Assembly: GCF_004134775.1 (NCBI RefSeq)
Contig: NZ_SDOZ01000002.1
Location: 904,005 to 968,004, forward strand
DNA from: Candidatus Borkfalkia ceftriaxoniphila
Lineage (GTDB): Bacteria > Bacillota > Clostridia > Christensenellales > Borkfalkiaceae
Length of the DNA: 64,000 bases
Direction of reading: 5' to 3'
The notes below the pieces were generated by a model that did not search any database, was not told the origin of the DNA, and saw nothing but the letters and a program-made list of their open reading frames with translations. Positions 7,331-15,936 of the stretch are shown here, piece after piece (the stretch's first letter is position 1; each line of letters opens with the position of its first letter). Made by a program: the position numbers and the translations under genes.

Positions 7331-7441
7331 GGGACGCGTGCTTGTCTTGATACAAGTACGGCGGCTACGCTGACGAGGCGGCAGAGCCGCCTCGTCACCC
7401 GCTCGCTGCGCTCGCGGGCGCCTAAGACAAGCACGCGCCCC
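7331..7441. repeat. Multi-branch palindromic element
   Basis: Outer arms at 7331-7348 and 7422-7441 (around GCGTGCTTGTCTT/AAGACAAGCACGC) enclose a perfect 11-bp hairpin, GACGAGGCGGC at 7372-7382 with GCCGCCTCGTC at 7386-7396, and a smaller GC-rich hairpin at 7398-7418. The fold is cruciform-like and no coding frame fits. It could be a recombinase site, a MITE-like remnant or a structured RNA. Confidence 0.6.
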
Positions 7442-7640
7442 AAACAAAGCAACAACGCAACAGCGGAACGCACAAAAAAAGCGCGGCGGCGCGGGGTGGC
7501 GCCGCTAAACCGCTCGGCGGTCACTCCCGCGCATACCGTCGCGCATACTTTTTTATTCTGCTGTTCCCCCCTTTTTTTCGCAAATGGCAGTAATACGTGC
7601 GCTTGTCTTTTATACAAGTAAAGGAATAAAAGTCTTTTGA

Positions 7641-7675
7641 AAGCCCTCGGAATTTTGTCCGAGGGCTTTTCTCTT
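7641..7675 (+). terminator. Intrinsic terminator of an unidentified short transcript
   Basis: AAGCCCTCGG pairs with CCGAGGGCTT around AATTTTGT and is followed by TTCTCTTTT. No gene precedes it on the plus strand for about 370 bases, so either it ends a small RNA or it is a relic. Confidence 0.75.
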
Positions 7676-7833
7676 TTCCCCAACCGTATATCTGCGGGAA
7701 GAGTACGAAAAAAAACGATATTTAATGAAAACAATCCGATTGATAATGGTTTTTGTACGGGAACAGTCCGTACCAATTTGAATTCGTTTTTGATATAATC
7801 TGTCCATAAAGATTTTACGGACAGGGAAAGAAT

Positions 7834-8001
7834 ATGAAACGACAGGATTTAACTTATATCGCGGGGAATGACTTGTATATAGCGCCTTTATCAGATTGCG
7901 AAACAAATGCCTTTTTCTCCGCGGTATTGGCAGAAATAAAAGAATTGAGCAAAGAAGAAATGGAAAACAATCCTTTTTGTCTTTCGTCCGTCGGAGCGTA
8001 A
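7834..8001 (+). CDS. Small hypothetical protein (55 aa) in recombinase 2 cassette
   Basis: An ATG at 7834 opens a 55-residue frame ending with TAA at 8001. The product (starting MKRQDLTYIAGNDLYIAPL) has a helical, acidic middle (AVLAEIKELSKEEMENN). AGGGAAAG is only a moderate ribosome binding site; TATAAT lies 35 bases upstream. It occupies the place that the degenerate recombinase holds in the first cassette. I recognise no family. A short accessory or excision factor is possible but unproven. Confidence 0.45.
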   Translation: MKRQDLTYIAGNDLYIAPLSDCETNAFFSAVLAEIKELSKEEMENNPFCLSSVGA

Positions 8002-8012
8002 ACGAAAACACC

Positions 8013-8062
8013 CTTTCCGTCAAGGGTAAAATACATTGCCTGCGGCAACCCTTGACGGAAAG
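8013..8062. repeat. 15-bp inverted repeat between small gene and recombinase 2
   Basis: CTTTCCGTCAAGGGT at 8013-8027 is perfectly repeated in inverse as ACCCTTGACGGAAAG at 8048-8062 around 20 bases. It is not followed by a T-run, so it is more likely a protein-binding or RNA regulatory structure than a terminator. Confidence 0.6.
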
Positions 8063-8154
8063 ACAACACACGGACAGATAAGGGAAAGACTTTGCGTTTC
8101 CGTTTCGTCCGTTTCCGTCGAAAGACAAAAAACAATTCAAAGGAGTTATGTATC

Positions 8155-9681
8155 ATGAAATCAGCAGTTATCTATGCACGCTATTCCAGCGCAAGCCAGA
8201 CCGAGCAGTCTATCGAAGGGCAATTAGACGTTTGCAAAAAGTATGCACAAGACAACGATTTACAAATCGTCGATACCTATATCGACCGCGCCATGACAGG
8301 CAAGAACGACCAACGCGCCGCATTTCAAAAGTTATTGTCCGACAGCGAAAAGCCCGTAACGTGGGAAATCGTGCTTGTATATGCAATCGACCGTTTCGGC
8401 AGAAATTCCATTGAGATAGCCGTCAATAAACAACGCTTGAAAAAGAACCGTAAAACGCTTATTTCCGCTACGCAACGCACCTCGGAAAATATAGACGGCA
8501 CCAAGAACCTTGACGGCATTTTACTTGAAAATATGTATATCGGGCTTGCCGAATATTATTCCGAAGAACTCTCCCAAAAGATATTGCGCGGGTTGAACGA
8601 GAGCCGTAAGAAAGGCTTTTACTGCGGCGGGGGCGTGCCTTACGGGTACAAAGTGGTTGCCCGCAAAATCGTTGATGATGCCGAAAAAGCCGATATTGTC
8701 CGTTACATATTTTCGCAATATGCCCTCGGCGTGTATGTGCCTACGATTATCAAAGCCTTGACGGAGCGCGGCGTTTACCATAACGGAAAACCGTTTGCGC
8801 CCAATACCGTGTACCATATACTGAAAAATGAAAAGTATCTCGGCATTTACCGCAATAAAGGCGAAGAATACGACAATATCTATCCGCAAATCGTACCGAT
8901 TGAAATTTTCGATAAAGTACGGGCAAAAGTACAAAAGAACAAGTACGGCAAAAGGAGCGTACAGGTAACATACCTATTGCGCCATAAACTGAAATGCGGA
9001 TATTGCGGACACCCGATAAGCGCGGAAAGCGGTACTTCCTCAAACGGTGAAGTGATACACTACTACAAATGCCACGGCAGAAAAAAGTATCGCAACGGTT
9101 GTGAAAAAACGGCATTACGCAAAGAGTTTTTGGAAAACTTTGTACTTGAAACTATCCTGCGCGAACTCTCCAAGCCCGATACAATGAACAAGGTCGTTGA
9201 CGGGCTTATGCAGATACAGGAAATGCAGAACAAAGAAAGCCCGATACTCAAAACATTGCTTTCGGAAAAGCGTCAGACGGAAACGGCATTGAACAACTTG
9301 ATGTCCGCTATCGAACAGGGTATTATCTCCGCTACGACAAATAAGCGTTTGCACGAACTCGAAAACAAACTTACGGAACTCGAAAGAAATATATTGATAG
9401 AACAGAGCAAAACAAAGATAACCCTATCCGAAGATAAGATACGGAAATATTACGAACAGGCTTTACTGAAAGAGCCGCAAATGCTGATAAACCTGCTTAT
9501 AAAGCAAATCGTATTGTATAACGACAAAATGATAGTTTACTACAATAGCCCCATACAAACAAGCCCCGACGGAAACAGTCAGGGCTTTTCTTTTTACGAT
9601 GAAATTGCTTTCATGCCGTATATCATACAGAATAAACCTAATCCCGCCATGCGCGCGATACGAGTGATCATGACCGTATAA
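8155..9681 (+). CDS. Large serine recombinase 2
   Basis: This 508-residue relative of recombinase 1 has the same order: catalytic domain with YARYSS (Arg9, Ser11) and DRFGRNS, recombinase domain, zinc ribbon beginning CGYCG near residue 281, coiled coil, and a Ser-Pro-Asp end. The ATG at 8155 follows AAAGGAG and aligns with the start of recombinase 1. As there, a hairpin with T-run (9561-9595) is coded within the SPDGNSQGFSFY segment, and the last 30 residues do not resemble those of recombinase 1. The GC content is closer to the chromosome than that of the first cassette. Confidence 0.92.
   Translation: MKSAVIYARYSSASQTEQSIEGQLDVCKKYAQDNDLQIVDTYIDRAMTGKNDQRAAFQKLLSDSEKPVTWEIVLVYAIDRFGRNSIEIAVNKQRLKKNRKTLISATQRTSENIDGTKNLDGILLENMYIGLAEYYSEELSQKILRGLNESRKKGFYCGGGVPYGYKVVARKIVDDAEKADIVRYIFSQYALGVYVPTIIKALTERGVYHNGKPFAPNTVYHILKNEKYLGIYRNKGEEYDNIYPQIVPIEIFDKVRAKVQKNKYGKRSVQVTYLLRHKLKCGYCGHPISAESGTSSNGEVIHYYKCHGRKKYRNGCEKTALRKEFLENFVLETILRELSKPDTMNKVVDGLMQIQEMQNKESPILKTLLSEKRQTETALNNLMSAIEQGIISATTNKRLHELENKLTELERNILIEQSKTKITLSEDKIRKYYEQALLKEPQMLINLLIKQIVLYNDKMIVYYNSPIQTSPDGNSQGFSFYDEIAFMPYIIQNKPNPAMRAIRVIMTV
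9561..9595 (+). terminator. Terminator-like hairpin inside recombinase 2 coding end
   Basis: AAGCCC-C-GAC pairs with GTC-A-GGGCTT around GGAAACA and is followed by TTCTTTTT. Its place in the protein equals that of the hairpin in recombinase 1. Confidence 0.65.
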
Positions 9682-9870
9682 GCGGCGGCTATTTATTCCA
9701 CGGTGCTCTTGACACGAGCCTCTCTCGGAGCGTGTTTGAGGGCAAATACGGGCGAAACCATGCAACCCCGCACCCAAACAGGGTACGGGGTTTTGGTTTG
9801 CCTTCGGCGGAAACAGCCTAACACGCTCCGACTCGCGTCAAGAGCCTTTCGCGGCATAAACCGCCGCCGC
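9682..9870. repeat. Long imperfect inverted repeat with internal hairpin
   Basis: Arms of about 55 bases at 9682-9739 and 9812-9870 pair imperfectly; shared blocks include GCGGCGGC, GCTCTTGACACGAG and CGGAGCGTGTT. Between them CCCCGCACCC and GGGTACGGGG form a hairpin flanked by pairing GAAACC/GGTTT segments. No coding frame fits. The whole would fold as one rod about 190 bases long, either as RNA or as cruciform DNA. Confidence 0.6.
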
Positions 9871-9968
9871 TCACCGTTACGGAGATTTACTCGACCGAAA
9901 GCATTGTGCGCCGTAAATTGCCGATTTCGAGCCTTAAACGCGATTAAACGGCTTTCCGCGGCAAAAGA

Positions 9969-10013
9969 AAAAACCTAAACCAAACACCTTTTTGAGATGT
10001 TCAATTTAGGTTA
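9969..10013 (-). terminator. Terminator of tRNA-Ala
   Basis: Read leftward, AACCTAAA pairs with TTTAGGTT around a loop that itself can form a short hairpin, followed by TTTTTC, just after the tRNA 3' end. Confidence 0.75.
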
Positions 10014-10017
10014 AACG

Positions 10018-10093
10018 TGGTGGAGATAAACGGACTCGAACCGTCCACCTCTTGAATGCCATTCAAGCGCTCTACCAGATGAGCTATATCCCC
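10018..10093 (-). tRNA. tRNA-Ala (anticodon GGC)
   Basis: The 76-nt gene folds as a full cloverleaf with encoded CCA. The anticodon stem CTTGA/TCAAG holds the loop ATGGCAT, giving anticodon GGC. The acceptor stem contains the G3:U70 pair that marks alanine tRNAs. The T-arm GTTCGAGTC is intact. It sits between the ferredoxin gene and the recombinase region. Confidence 0.95.
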
Positions 10094-10147
10094 ATGATTG
10101 CGCGGCGTGAAGCCGCGCGGAAATTTAAAGGATTGGAATAAAATTAA

Positions 10148-10363
<216 letters not shown>

Positions 10364-10416
10364 TTACCCGAGTATTATATCACATATTTTTCGATTAGTA
10401 AATTGTTTTTCGCGGC

Positions 10417-11286
10417 TCAATCGAGTAAATTTTTCAGATCTTTGTCCGCTTTGTCGTCGGGCTCTTCTTTTTTCCCGCCTTTGAAAACAATTTTGTCCAA
10501 AGGAAAATCTTTGTAGACAAGACTCCCGTCCTTGTTCTCGATTTTGACGCGAACCGTCTGTTTCAGCATGTTTTCGGAAACGACGGTCCCCTTTCCTTCG
10601 GGAGTCGTCGCCTCGCTGCCGAGTTTGGGCATCTTTTTATAAATTTCGCTGTAATATTCGTTTTCATAGGAAAGGCAGCACATCAGCCTGCCGCAAAGAC
10701 CGCTGATCTTCCCGGGATTGAGCGACAGCCCCTGCACCTTTGCCATTTTGATGGAAACTTTTTTGAACTCGGGAAGCGCCCCCGCGCAGCAGCATTCCCT
10801 GCCGCACGGCGCGATGCCGCCCAAAATCCTCGTCTCGTCTCGGATGCCCACCTGACGAAGTTCGATGCGGATATGAAACACCGACGCGAGATCTTTGACC
10901 AACTCGCGGAAATCCACTCTCCCGTCCGCAGCGAAATAAAAAATGACTTTCGTGCCGTCGAACGTAAATTCGCAGTCGATGAGTTTCATGTCCAGATTGT
11001 GCTTGCGGATCTTTTCTTCGGCGATCTTCATAGCGCCGGGTTTGCGCTCGGCGTTCTTTTTGACCTGTTCCCTGTCTTTATTGGTGGCGATGCGCACCAC
11101 GGGTTTGAGAGGCTGCACCACCTCGGCGTCGGGAACGTCCTTGGGCGGAAACGCGACGACGGCAAACTCCGTGCTCTTGCTCGTCTCTACCACGACTTCC
11201 ATGCCTTCTTCGTACGTTTCGTTATTTTTCGGCGCGAAATAGTAAATTTTACCGCCGTCTTTGAATTTGATTCCGATTACTTTCAT
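10417..11286 (-). CDS. ricT: RicT/YaaT-like PSP1-domain protein
   Basis: This 289-residue protein has the PSP1 C-terminal domain with its conserved cysteines (APCGRECCCAG and SGLCGRLMCCLSYE). In Bacillus, RicT forms an iron-sulfur complex with RicA and RicF that aids RNase Y-dependent mRNA processing and supports sporulation. The C-terminal 30 residues are charged and probably disordered. It follows holB with a four-base overlap, as in the conserved tmk-holB-ricT cluster of Bacillota. Confidence 0.88.
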   Translation of the reverse strand: MKVIGIKFKDGGKIYYFAPKNNETYEEGMEVVVETSKSTEFAVVAFPPKDVPDAEVVQPLKPVVRIATNKDREQVKKNAERKPGAMKIAEEKIRKHNLDMKLIDCEFTFDGTKVIFYFAADGRVDFRELVKDLASVFHIRIELRQVGIRDETRILGGIAPCGRECCCAGALPEFKKVSIKMAKVQGLSLNPGKISGLCGRLMCCLSYENEYYSEIYKKMPKLGSEATTPEGKGTVVSENMLKQTVRVKIENKDGSLVYKDFPLDKIVFKGGKKEEPDDKADKDLKNLLD

Positions 11287-12221
11287 CGTCCCTCCAGGAT
11301 CCGTATAAACAACGTTTCGTAAGTCATTGCGGGATTTGCATTGAATTTCAGGTTGCGTTCCGCCTGCCCGATCGCCTCCTGCGAAAATACCAGCGCCCGT
11401 TCATCGTACCGTTTCGCGGCTTTTTCCAGAACGGCGCGTTCGCCGCCGAACAAAAGCAGGTCTTTACGGTTCAGGCGGAGCATCAGCATATCGCGGAATG
11501 CGAGCCGCAAAAGAGGCAGAAATTTGTTGCCTTCCACTTTTTCCGAAACCAGCCCCCGCGCGAATTCGACCGCGGTCGACGCCGTGAGATTGAGCGCGAT
11601 CTGAGCCGCCTTTGCGGAGAGTTCCGTCAGCGAGCCTTCGCCCGCGAGTTCTTCGGCTTTTCCGAGGTTTCCGCCCGAAATCGCGGCGATCTCGGCGATG
11701 TCTTCGCGGTAGGGAAATTTTTCTTTGAGCGCCGCGGCGATATCCTTTTCGGAAAACCCGACGAGCTCGAGTTTTTTGACGCGGGAGAGCACAGTGGGAA
11801 GGACGGCGTAGCCGTTGGTCGAGCCGAGAATGAAATACACGTTTTCGGGCGGCTCTTCCAGAATTTTCAAGAGTTTGTTCTGCGCCGCCGCGTTTGCGTC
11901 CTGCAAGGCGTCCAGAACGTACAGTTTGCGGTCGGATTCCAGGGGTTTCACGTACGCGTCGTCGATGACCGCCCTGACGTCGCCCACCGCGATCTTTCCG
12001 CCCGTTTCCGCAGGAATGACCGCCATATCGGCAAATCGCTCTTCGCGGATCAGCCTGTCCCGCCGCTCGTCCCCGCCCGCGACGAGCACCGCGAGTTCCT
12101 TTAAAAAGGCGCGCAGGTTCGCCCCGTCCGGGCAGACGAGTAAATACGCGTGCGAGAGCGTACCGCTTTTCGCGTCCCCCGCAACGATGCGATAAGGTTT
12201 ACTCTTATAAAACAGGCTCAC
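11283..12221 (-). CDS. holB: DNA polymerase III delta' subunit
   Basis: This 312-residue AAA+ clamp-loader subunit has a degenerate nucleotide-binding start (HAYLLVCPDGANLRAFLKEL). It has the typical LLKILEEPPENVYFILGSTN box near residues 115-135 and a sensor-like TVLSRVKKLEL. Delta' is the stator of the clamp loader that opens the sliding clamp. It lies between tmk and ricT, its usual neighbours, and overlaps the next start by four bases. The length is normal for Bacillota. Confidence 0.93.
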   Translation of the reverse strand: MSLFYKSKPYRIVAGDAKSGTLSHAYLLVCPDGANLRAFLKELAVLVAGGDERRDRLIREERFADMAVIPAETGGKIAVGDVRAVIDDAYVKPLESDRKLYVLDALQDANAAAQNKLLKILEEPPENVYFILGSTNGYAVLPTVLSRVKKLELVGFSEKDIAAALKEKFPYREDIAEIAAISGGNLGKAEELAGEGSLTELSAKAAQIALNLTASTAVEFARGLVSEKVEGNKFLPLLRLAFRDMLMLRLNRKDLLLFGGERAVLEKAAKRYDERALVFSQEAIGQAERNLKFNANPAMTYETLFIRILEGR

Positions 12222-12232
12222 CGTCGATTCCT

Positions 12233-12859
12233 TTATTTCAGATAGCCGCGCGCCGTTAACAGGCGCACGATATTTTGCGAAGTCCGGAACTTATCCCCCA
12301 TACAGTCGATTTCAGCGAACCGATCGGGATAGCGCTTCAAAAGTTGCAGATAGCCCTCGTAGACGCGCTGATGAAAATTTTCGCCCGCCTTTTCCATACG
12401 GTCGTTTTCGTCGGCGCCGTGCTTGCGCGCAAACGCGCGCCGAGGCGGGATATTCAGAAACAACGTTACGTCGGGCATATAATTGCGGAGGGCGTATTCG
12501 TTGATCTTTTCCAGAAAATCGATCGACAGCCCCCTTCCGTAGCCCTGATAGGCGAAAGAAGAGAAGATATACCGATCGCAGATAACCATTTCGCCGCGCT
12601 CGAGAGCGGGCTCCACGGTGTCTTTGAGATGTTGTACGCGCGCGGCGGCGTATAAAAGCGCCTCGCACTCGTCGCTCATCTCCATGAACTTGCCGTTTAA
12701 GATAATTTTTCGTATTTCTTCGGAGATCTCGCCGCCGCCCGGCTCGCGCGTGACGACGTGCGGGATATTTTTATCCTGCAAATATTGGCTCAAAAGGCGT
12801 ATCTGGGTAGATTTGCCAGACCCTTCGCAGCCCTCGAAGGTGATGAAGGCTCCCCTCAT
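12233..12859 (-). CDS. tmk: Thymidylate kinase
   Basis: This 208-residue protein phosphorylates dTMP to dTDP. It has a P-loop (GCEGSGKST, residues 10-18), the REPGG motif, the DRY segment (VICDRYIFSS) and a LID-like region with RKHGADENDR. The ATG at 12859 overlaps the stop of the upstream decarboxylase gene (ATGA). A longer in-frame extension runs into that gene and is not credible. Confidence 0.95.
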   Translation of the reverse strand: MRGAFITFEGCEGSGKSTQIRLLSQYLQDKNIPHVVTREPGGGEISEEIRKIILNGKFMEMSDECEALLYAAARVQHLKDTVEPALERGEMVICDRYIFSSFAYQGYGRGLSIDFLEKINEYALRNYMPDVTLFLNIPPRRAFARKHGADENDRMEKAGENFHQRVYEGYLQLLKRYPDRFAEIDCMGDKFRTSQNIVRLLTARGYLK

Positions 12860-14238
12860 ACGCGTCCCCCGATCTTGATGACGCTGATCTTTCCGTTCTT
12901 GACGCCGAACGTGTTTTTCGCGCGTTTCAAGCATTCGGCAGTTTCTTTGCCGATGACCTCGCCCGCGATGACGAGCGGGAAACAGGGCGGCGTGACGCCC
13001 GCGTTGCGCGCGCAGACTTTGCCCGCCGCCTTTTCGAGGGGCACTTCCTGCACCGCGAAGGTAAGGGCGGTGAGATAACTGAATTTTTTGACGCCGCACA
13101 CGTATTCGGGCACGGCCTCGTAAGTGTTTTTCAAAGATTTGTTGCGCGCGACGCGGCGGAGGGCTCGGTCCAGCCGATTGAGGCGGGAAGCCGTCGTCGC
13201 CGCGGTGATATAAAATACCACGTAGCGACCGTCGTTCATTTCCGCGAAAATGCCGCGCTTTTCCAGTTCTTCGCAGGCGAGATAGGGAGAAATACCCATA
13301 CCGCCGAAATCCACCGCGAACTGCAAAGTGGAAGAACCTTTATAAAATTTGACGCCCTTTTTGGCGAGGCGGGATTTGACGAGCGCAAGTTCGCGTTTGA
13401 TGGAATCGATGAGCCGCGCGCCGTGCTCCGCCATGTACTTGACGCCGAATTCGACGGACGCCATGATGAGATAGGAGGGGCTGGTCGTGCGGAAGATCTG
13501 CAAGCCCTCTTCCGCCGCGGCGGCGAGCCGCTCGTCCCTGACGTTTAAAATCGCGCCCTGCGTGAGCGTGGGCAGCGTTTTGTGCGCGCCGTCCACCCAG
13601 ATATCCGCAAAGTCGCCCGCATACGCCGCGCCCGATTCTTCCGAACCGTTGTCCGCGTCGAATTTGAGGTATGCGCCGTGCGCGCCGTCCACCATCAAAA
13701 GTTTTTTATACTTTTCGCAGATCTTACGGATCTTTTCGTATTCCGCGATATTGCCGTAATAGTCGGGCGAGGTGAGCAGCACGCCGCACACGTCGCTCTC
13801 TTTCTGGAACGCTTCCTCCACGTCCAGCGGCGTGGGCGGGAGCAGAACGCCGTCTATCTCGTTTGCTTTTAAGATATACGGCTCGATGCCTAAGAGGGCG
13901 CAGGCGTTGTAGACGCTCTTGTGCGAGTTGCGGCCGATGATGACTTTGGATCCGAATTTGCGCGCGGCGAACAGCATGGAAAGCACGGCGCACGAAGAGC
14001 CGTCCGTGACGATAAAACTCCTGCGCGCGCCCAATATTTCCGCGATCTCGCGCTCCGCCACGGCGATCACGCCGTCGGGATCTTCCAGACAGTCGGAAAA
14101 GGACAACTCCGTGATATCCAGAGCCGCATCCCTGAACAAGGAAAATATTTTGCGGTTTGCCTGATGTCCGGGCATATGAAAACGCGCGGGGCGTATGCCC
14201 TTGTACTTTTTCATCGCGCCGAGAATTCGGTATTCCAT
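12856..14238 (-). CDS. Orn/Lys/Arg decarboxylase-family PLP enzyme
   Basis: This 460-residue fold-type I PLP enzyme opens with RFHMPGHQ. It has SxxDITELS, the FIVTDGSSCAVLSM cofactor region, VDGAHGA, and DGAHKT with the PLP lysine. It belongs to the YaaO/SpeA-like short group, whose members sit next to tmk in many Bacillota. The exact substrate (arginine, lysine or ornithine) cannot be read from the sequence. It is translationally coupled to tmk downstream. Confidence 0.88.
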   Translation of the reverse strand: MEYRILGAMKKYKGIRPARFHMPGHQANRKIFSLFRDAALDITELSFSDCLEDPDGVIAVAEREIAEILGARRSFIVTDGSSCAVLSMLFAARKFGSKVIIGRNSHKSVYNACALLGIEPYILKANEIDGVLLPPTPLDVEEAFQKESDVCGVLLTSPDYYGNIAEYEKIRKICEKYKKLLMVDGAHGAYLKFDADNGSEESGAAYAGDFADIWVDGAHKTLPTLTQGAILNVRDERLAAAAEEGLQIFRTTSPSYLIMASVEFGVKYMAEHGARLIDSIKRELALVKSRLAKKGVKFYKGSSTLQFAVDFGGMGISPYLACEELEKRGIFAEMNDGRYVVFYITAATTASRLNRLDRALRRVARNKSLKNTYEAVPEYVCGVKKFSYLTALTFAVQEVPLEKAAGKVCARNAGVTPPCFPLVIAGEVIGKETAECLKRAKNTFGVKNGKISVIKIGGRV

Positions 14239-14257
14239 GCTCTCCCTCCTGCGTCGT

Positions 14258-15244
14258 TTACGCGGACAGTTTGCCCGATTTGTCGTATGTGGTCAGAATA
14301 AAATTCAGATAGGTGATCGGCTCGAACTGCAGATCGTACTGCGACGCCGCCCAATCGAACACGGAAAGACAGATCCCCTCGTTGCTCTTATCTTTGTCGC
14401 CGTTGGTGATATATTCCGTGATGTTGGTCAGATTGCTCAGATCGAAAGCGCAGCGAACGGTCTTCCATTCGTCATCGTCCACGTTGTTATCGTTGTTTTT
14501 GTCCTGCCAGATCTTGGTTTCCTTGATGGAAAGCACGCCGACTTCGAGCGCCTTTTGCACGTTCAGATAACTGTCCCGCAAGTTTTCGATGCGCGCCGTT
14601 TCGTCTTTTATACCCTCTGCTATCTGCGCTTCCGTCTTATAACGCTTGTCCTTTTTCATGCGGGTGCGGAAAGAATTTTCAACTGCGCCCGCATCCAGAT
14701 TTCCCTCACGGAAATCGCCGTCCGTATAAAACTGCGCAAGATATTTTTCGCACGTTTTCAGATAGTCTTCCTTGACGATCTTCCCATCGTCGTCCACGTA
14801 GTCTTCGCCGAGGGGCGCTAGGATCGAATAATACGAAGTGGCGAACTGCTGCAATCTGCTGAACGTTTCCTCGCCCTCTTTTTCAGGCTCGGGTTTCACG
14901 TCGGATACCCACAAAATATCGCCCTGTTTGGCGGAAAACCACGCCGCCATCGCCTGCGAAGTCTGCGAGTCGTCCGAAAACGAACCTTGCGTAAATTCGA
15001 GTACGTCGTAAGAAAGCGCGTTCTTCTCTTTCAGATAATCGAGGGTGTTGAGTTTTTCGTTATTCTTCAATTCCATATCGTTGAAGTAATAGAAATAAAA
15101 CGTCTGCCCGATGGTAGCGCGCGTTGCGAGCATGGTGAACAGCAGCGACCAGACGATGATCGCCGCCGCTGCGATCGCGATGATCTTGATCCAATCATAC
15201 GATAGCATATGCCCGATTCTTTTTTTGCTGATGTGTGCGTCCAT
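14258..15244 (-). CDS. Membrane-anchored protein of unknown function
   Basis: The product has 328 residues with a single hydrophobic helix near residues 20-42 (IIAIAAAAIIVWSLLFTML) after a short positive tail. The remaining 285 residues are predicted to lie outside the cell. The outer part is acidic and contains a Asp/Asn-rich stretch (DKNNDNNVDDDEW) that could bind calcium. I do not recognise the family. It lies between greA and the decarboxylase gene, in the same direction. Confidence 0.75.
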   Translation of the reverse strand: MDAHISKKRIGHMLSYDWIKIIAIAAAAIIVWSLLFTMLATRATIGQTFYFYYFNDMELKNNEKLNTLDYLKEKNALSYDVLEFTQGSFSDDSQTSQAMAAWFSAKQGDILWVSDVKPEPEKEGEETFSRLQQFATSYYSILAPLGEDYVDDDGKIVKEDYLKTCEKYLAQFYTDGDFREGNLDAGAVENSFRTRMKKDKRYKTEAQIAEGIKDETARIENLRDSYLNVQKALEVGVLSIKETKIWQDKNNDNNVDDDEWKTVRCAFDLSNLTNITEYITNGDKDKSNEGICLSVFDWAASQYDLQFEPITYLNFILTTYDKSGKLSA

Positions 15245-15281
15245 GCGTTATTTTTCCTTATTTTGCGCCGAAAGCCGGCGT

Positions 15282-15752
15282 TTATTCGAGAATTTCTTTG
15301 ATCTCCACTTTGAAGTCGCCGCCGGGGGCGTGCACCGTGACCACGGCGCCCTTCGCGCTGCCGAGGAGCGCTTTGCCGAAGGGAGAATCGATGCTGATGA
15401 CGTTGTTCATGGGGTCCGCCTCGGTCGTGCCCATGAGGGTATAGACCGCCTCTTCTTCCATGTCGTAATCGTACACTCTCACTTTGCTTCCGAAATGGAT
15501 CTTGGAAATATCCGTACTCTCTTCGACGATCTTCGCGTTTTTGATCTTGGCCTCCAGTTCCAGGATCTCCCCTTCGTTCATCGCCTGTTCGTTGCGCGCC
15601 GCGTCGTATTCCGCGTTCTCGCTCAGATCTCCGAACCCGCGCGCCACCTTGATGCGCTCGGTGATTTCCTTTCTCTTTTCCGTTTGCAGGTATTTGAGTT
15701 TTTCGACCGCCTCGTCATACCCTTTCTGCGTCATGATGAATTCTTCCGACAT
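15282..15752 (-). CDS. greA: Transcription elongation factor GreA
   Basis: This 156-residue protein has the GreA layout: an N-terminal antiparallel coiled coil (TQKGYDEAVEKL ... GDLSENAEYDAARNEQ, with the acidic tip) and a C-terminal FKBP-like domain ending with the SPFGKALLG segment. It rescues backtracked RNA polymerase by stimulating transcript cleavage. Its promoter and a leader hairpin are visible upstream. Confidence 0.96.
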   Translation of the reverse strand: MSEEFIMTQKGYDEAVEKLKYLQTEKRKEITERIKVARGFGDLSENAEYDAARNEQAMNEGEILELEAKIKNAKIVEESTDISKIHFGSKVRVYDYDMEEEAVYTLMGTTEADPMNNVISIDSPFGKALLGSAKGAVVTVHAPGGDFKVEIKEILE

Positions 15753-15794
15753 TTTTCACTTGCTCCCGTGATTCCATATTTGTTGATAAAACAA

Positions 15795-15867
15795 TGATTC
15801 CGCCAATCAGAAAGCGGAATCACTCTTACTCTTTTTATATTATACTCTTTCTTTTGAATCTTGTCAA
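15795..15867 (-). promoter_or_regulatory. greA promoter and leader hairpin
   Basis: Read leftward, TTGACA (15867-15862), 17 bases and TATAAT (15844-15839) form a near-consensus promoter. In the leader, TGATTCCGC (15795-15803) pairs with GCGGAATCA (15814-15822). The stem is followed by TTGTTTT, so it may attenuate greA, as leader pausing does in other bacteria. Confidence 0.75.
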
Positions 15868-15936
15868 GCGGCTTTGATTTTTTTCGGCTTACCGACAGGG
15901 CAAAGCAGGGCGAATTTTGCATTTTTCTCGCGCTTT

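Larger units (their letters stand above)
7270..7833. other. Gene-free region with palindromes before recombinase 2 cassette
   Basis: No credible gene is seen. Besides the palindrome at 7331-7441, the motif CTTGTCTT(GA/TT)ATACAAGTA occurs at about 7341-7358 and 7602-7620. A terminator lies at 7641-7672 and GTACGG-N7-CCGTAC at 7755-7773. CTGTCC/GGACAG arms are at 7800-7824, and a TATAAT at 7794-7799 may serve the small gene at 7834. Confidence 0.5.

Noticed and set aside
7641..7675. Terminator read as the end of a gene
   Set aside because: No coding region precedes it on that strand; only an unknown short transcript could use it.
7276..7776. Minus-strand frame of 166 codons before recombinase 2
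   Set aside because: It runs through the branched palindrome and a terminator, is rich in Arg and Leu from the GC-rich sequence, and has no ribosome binding site.
10018..10093. tRNA-Ala as the integration site of the recombinase elements
   Set aside because: The tRNA is intact, no partial copy of it is seen at another element end, and serine recombinases do not typically use tRNA genes.
12860..13099. N-terminal extension of thymidylate kinase
   Set aside because: The extension is the shadow of the decarboxylase gene; the P-loop start and ATGA overlap fix the start at 12859.
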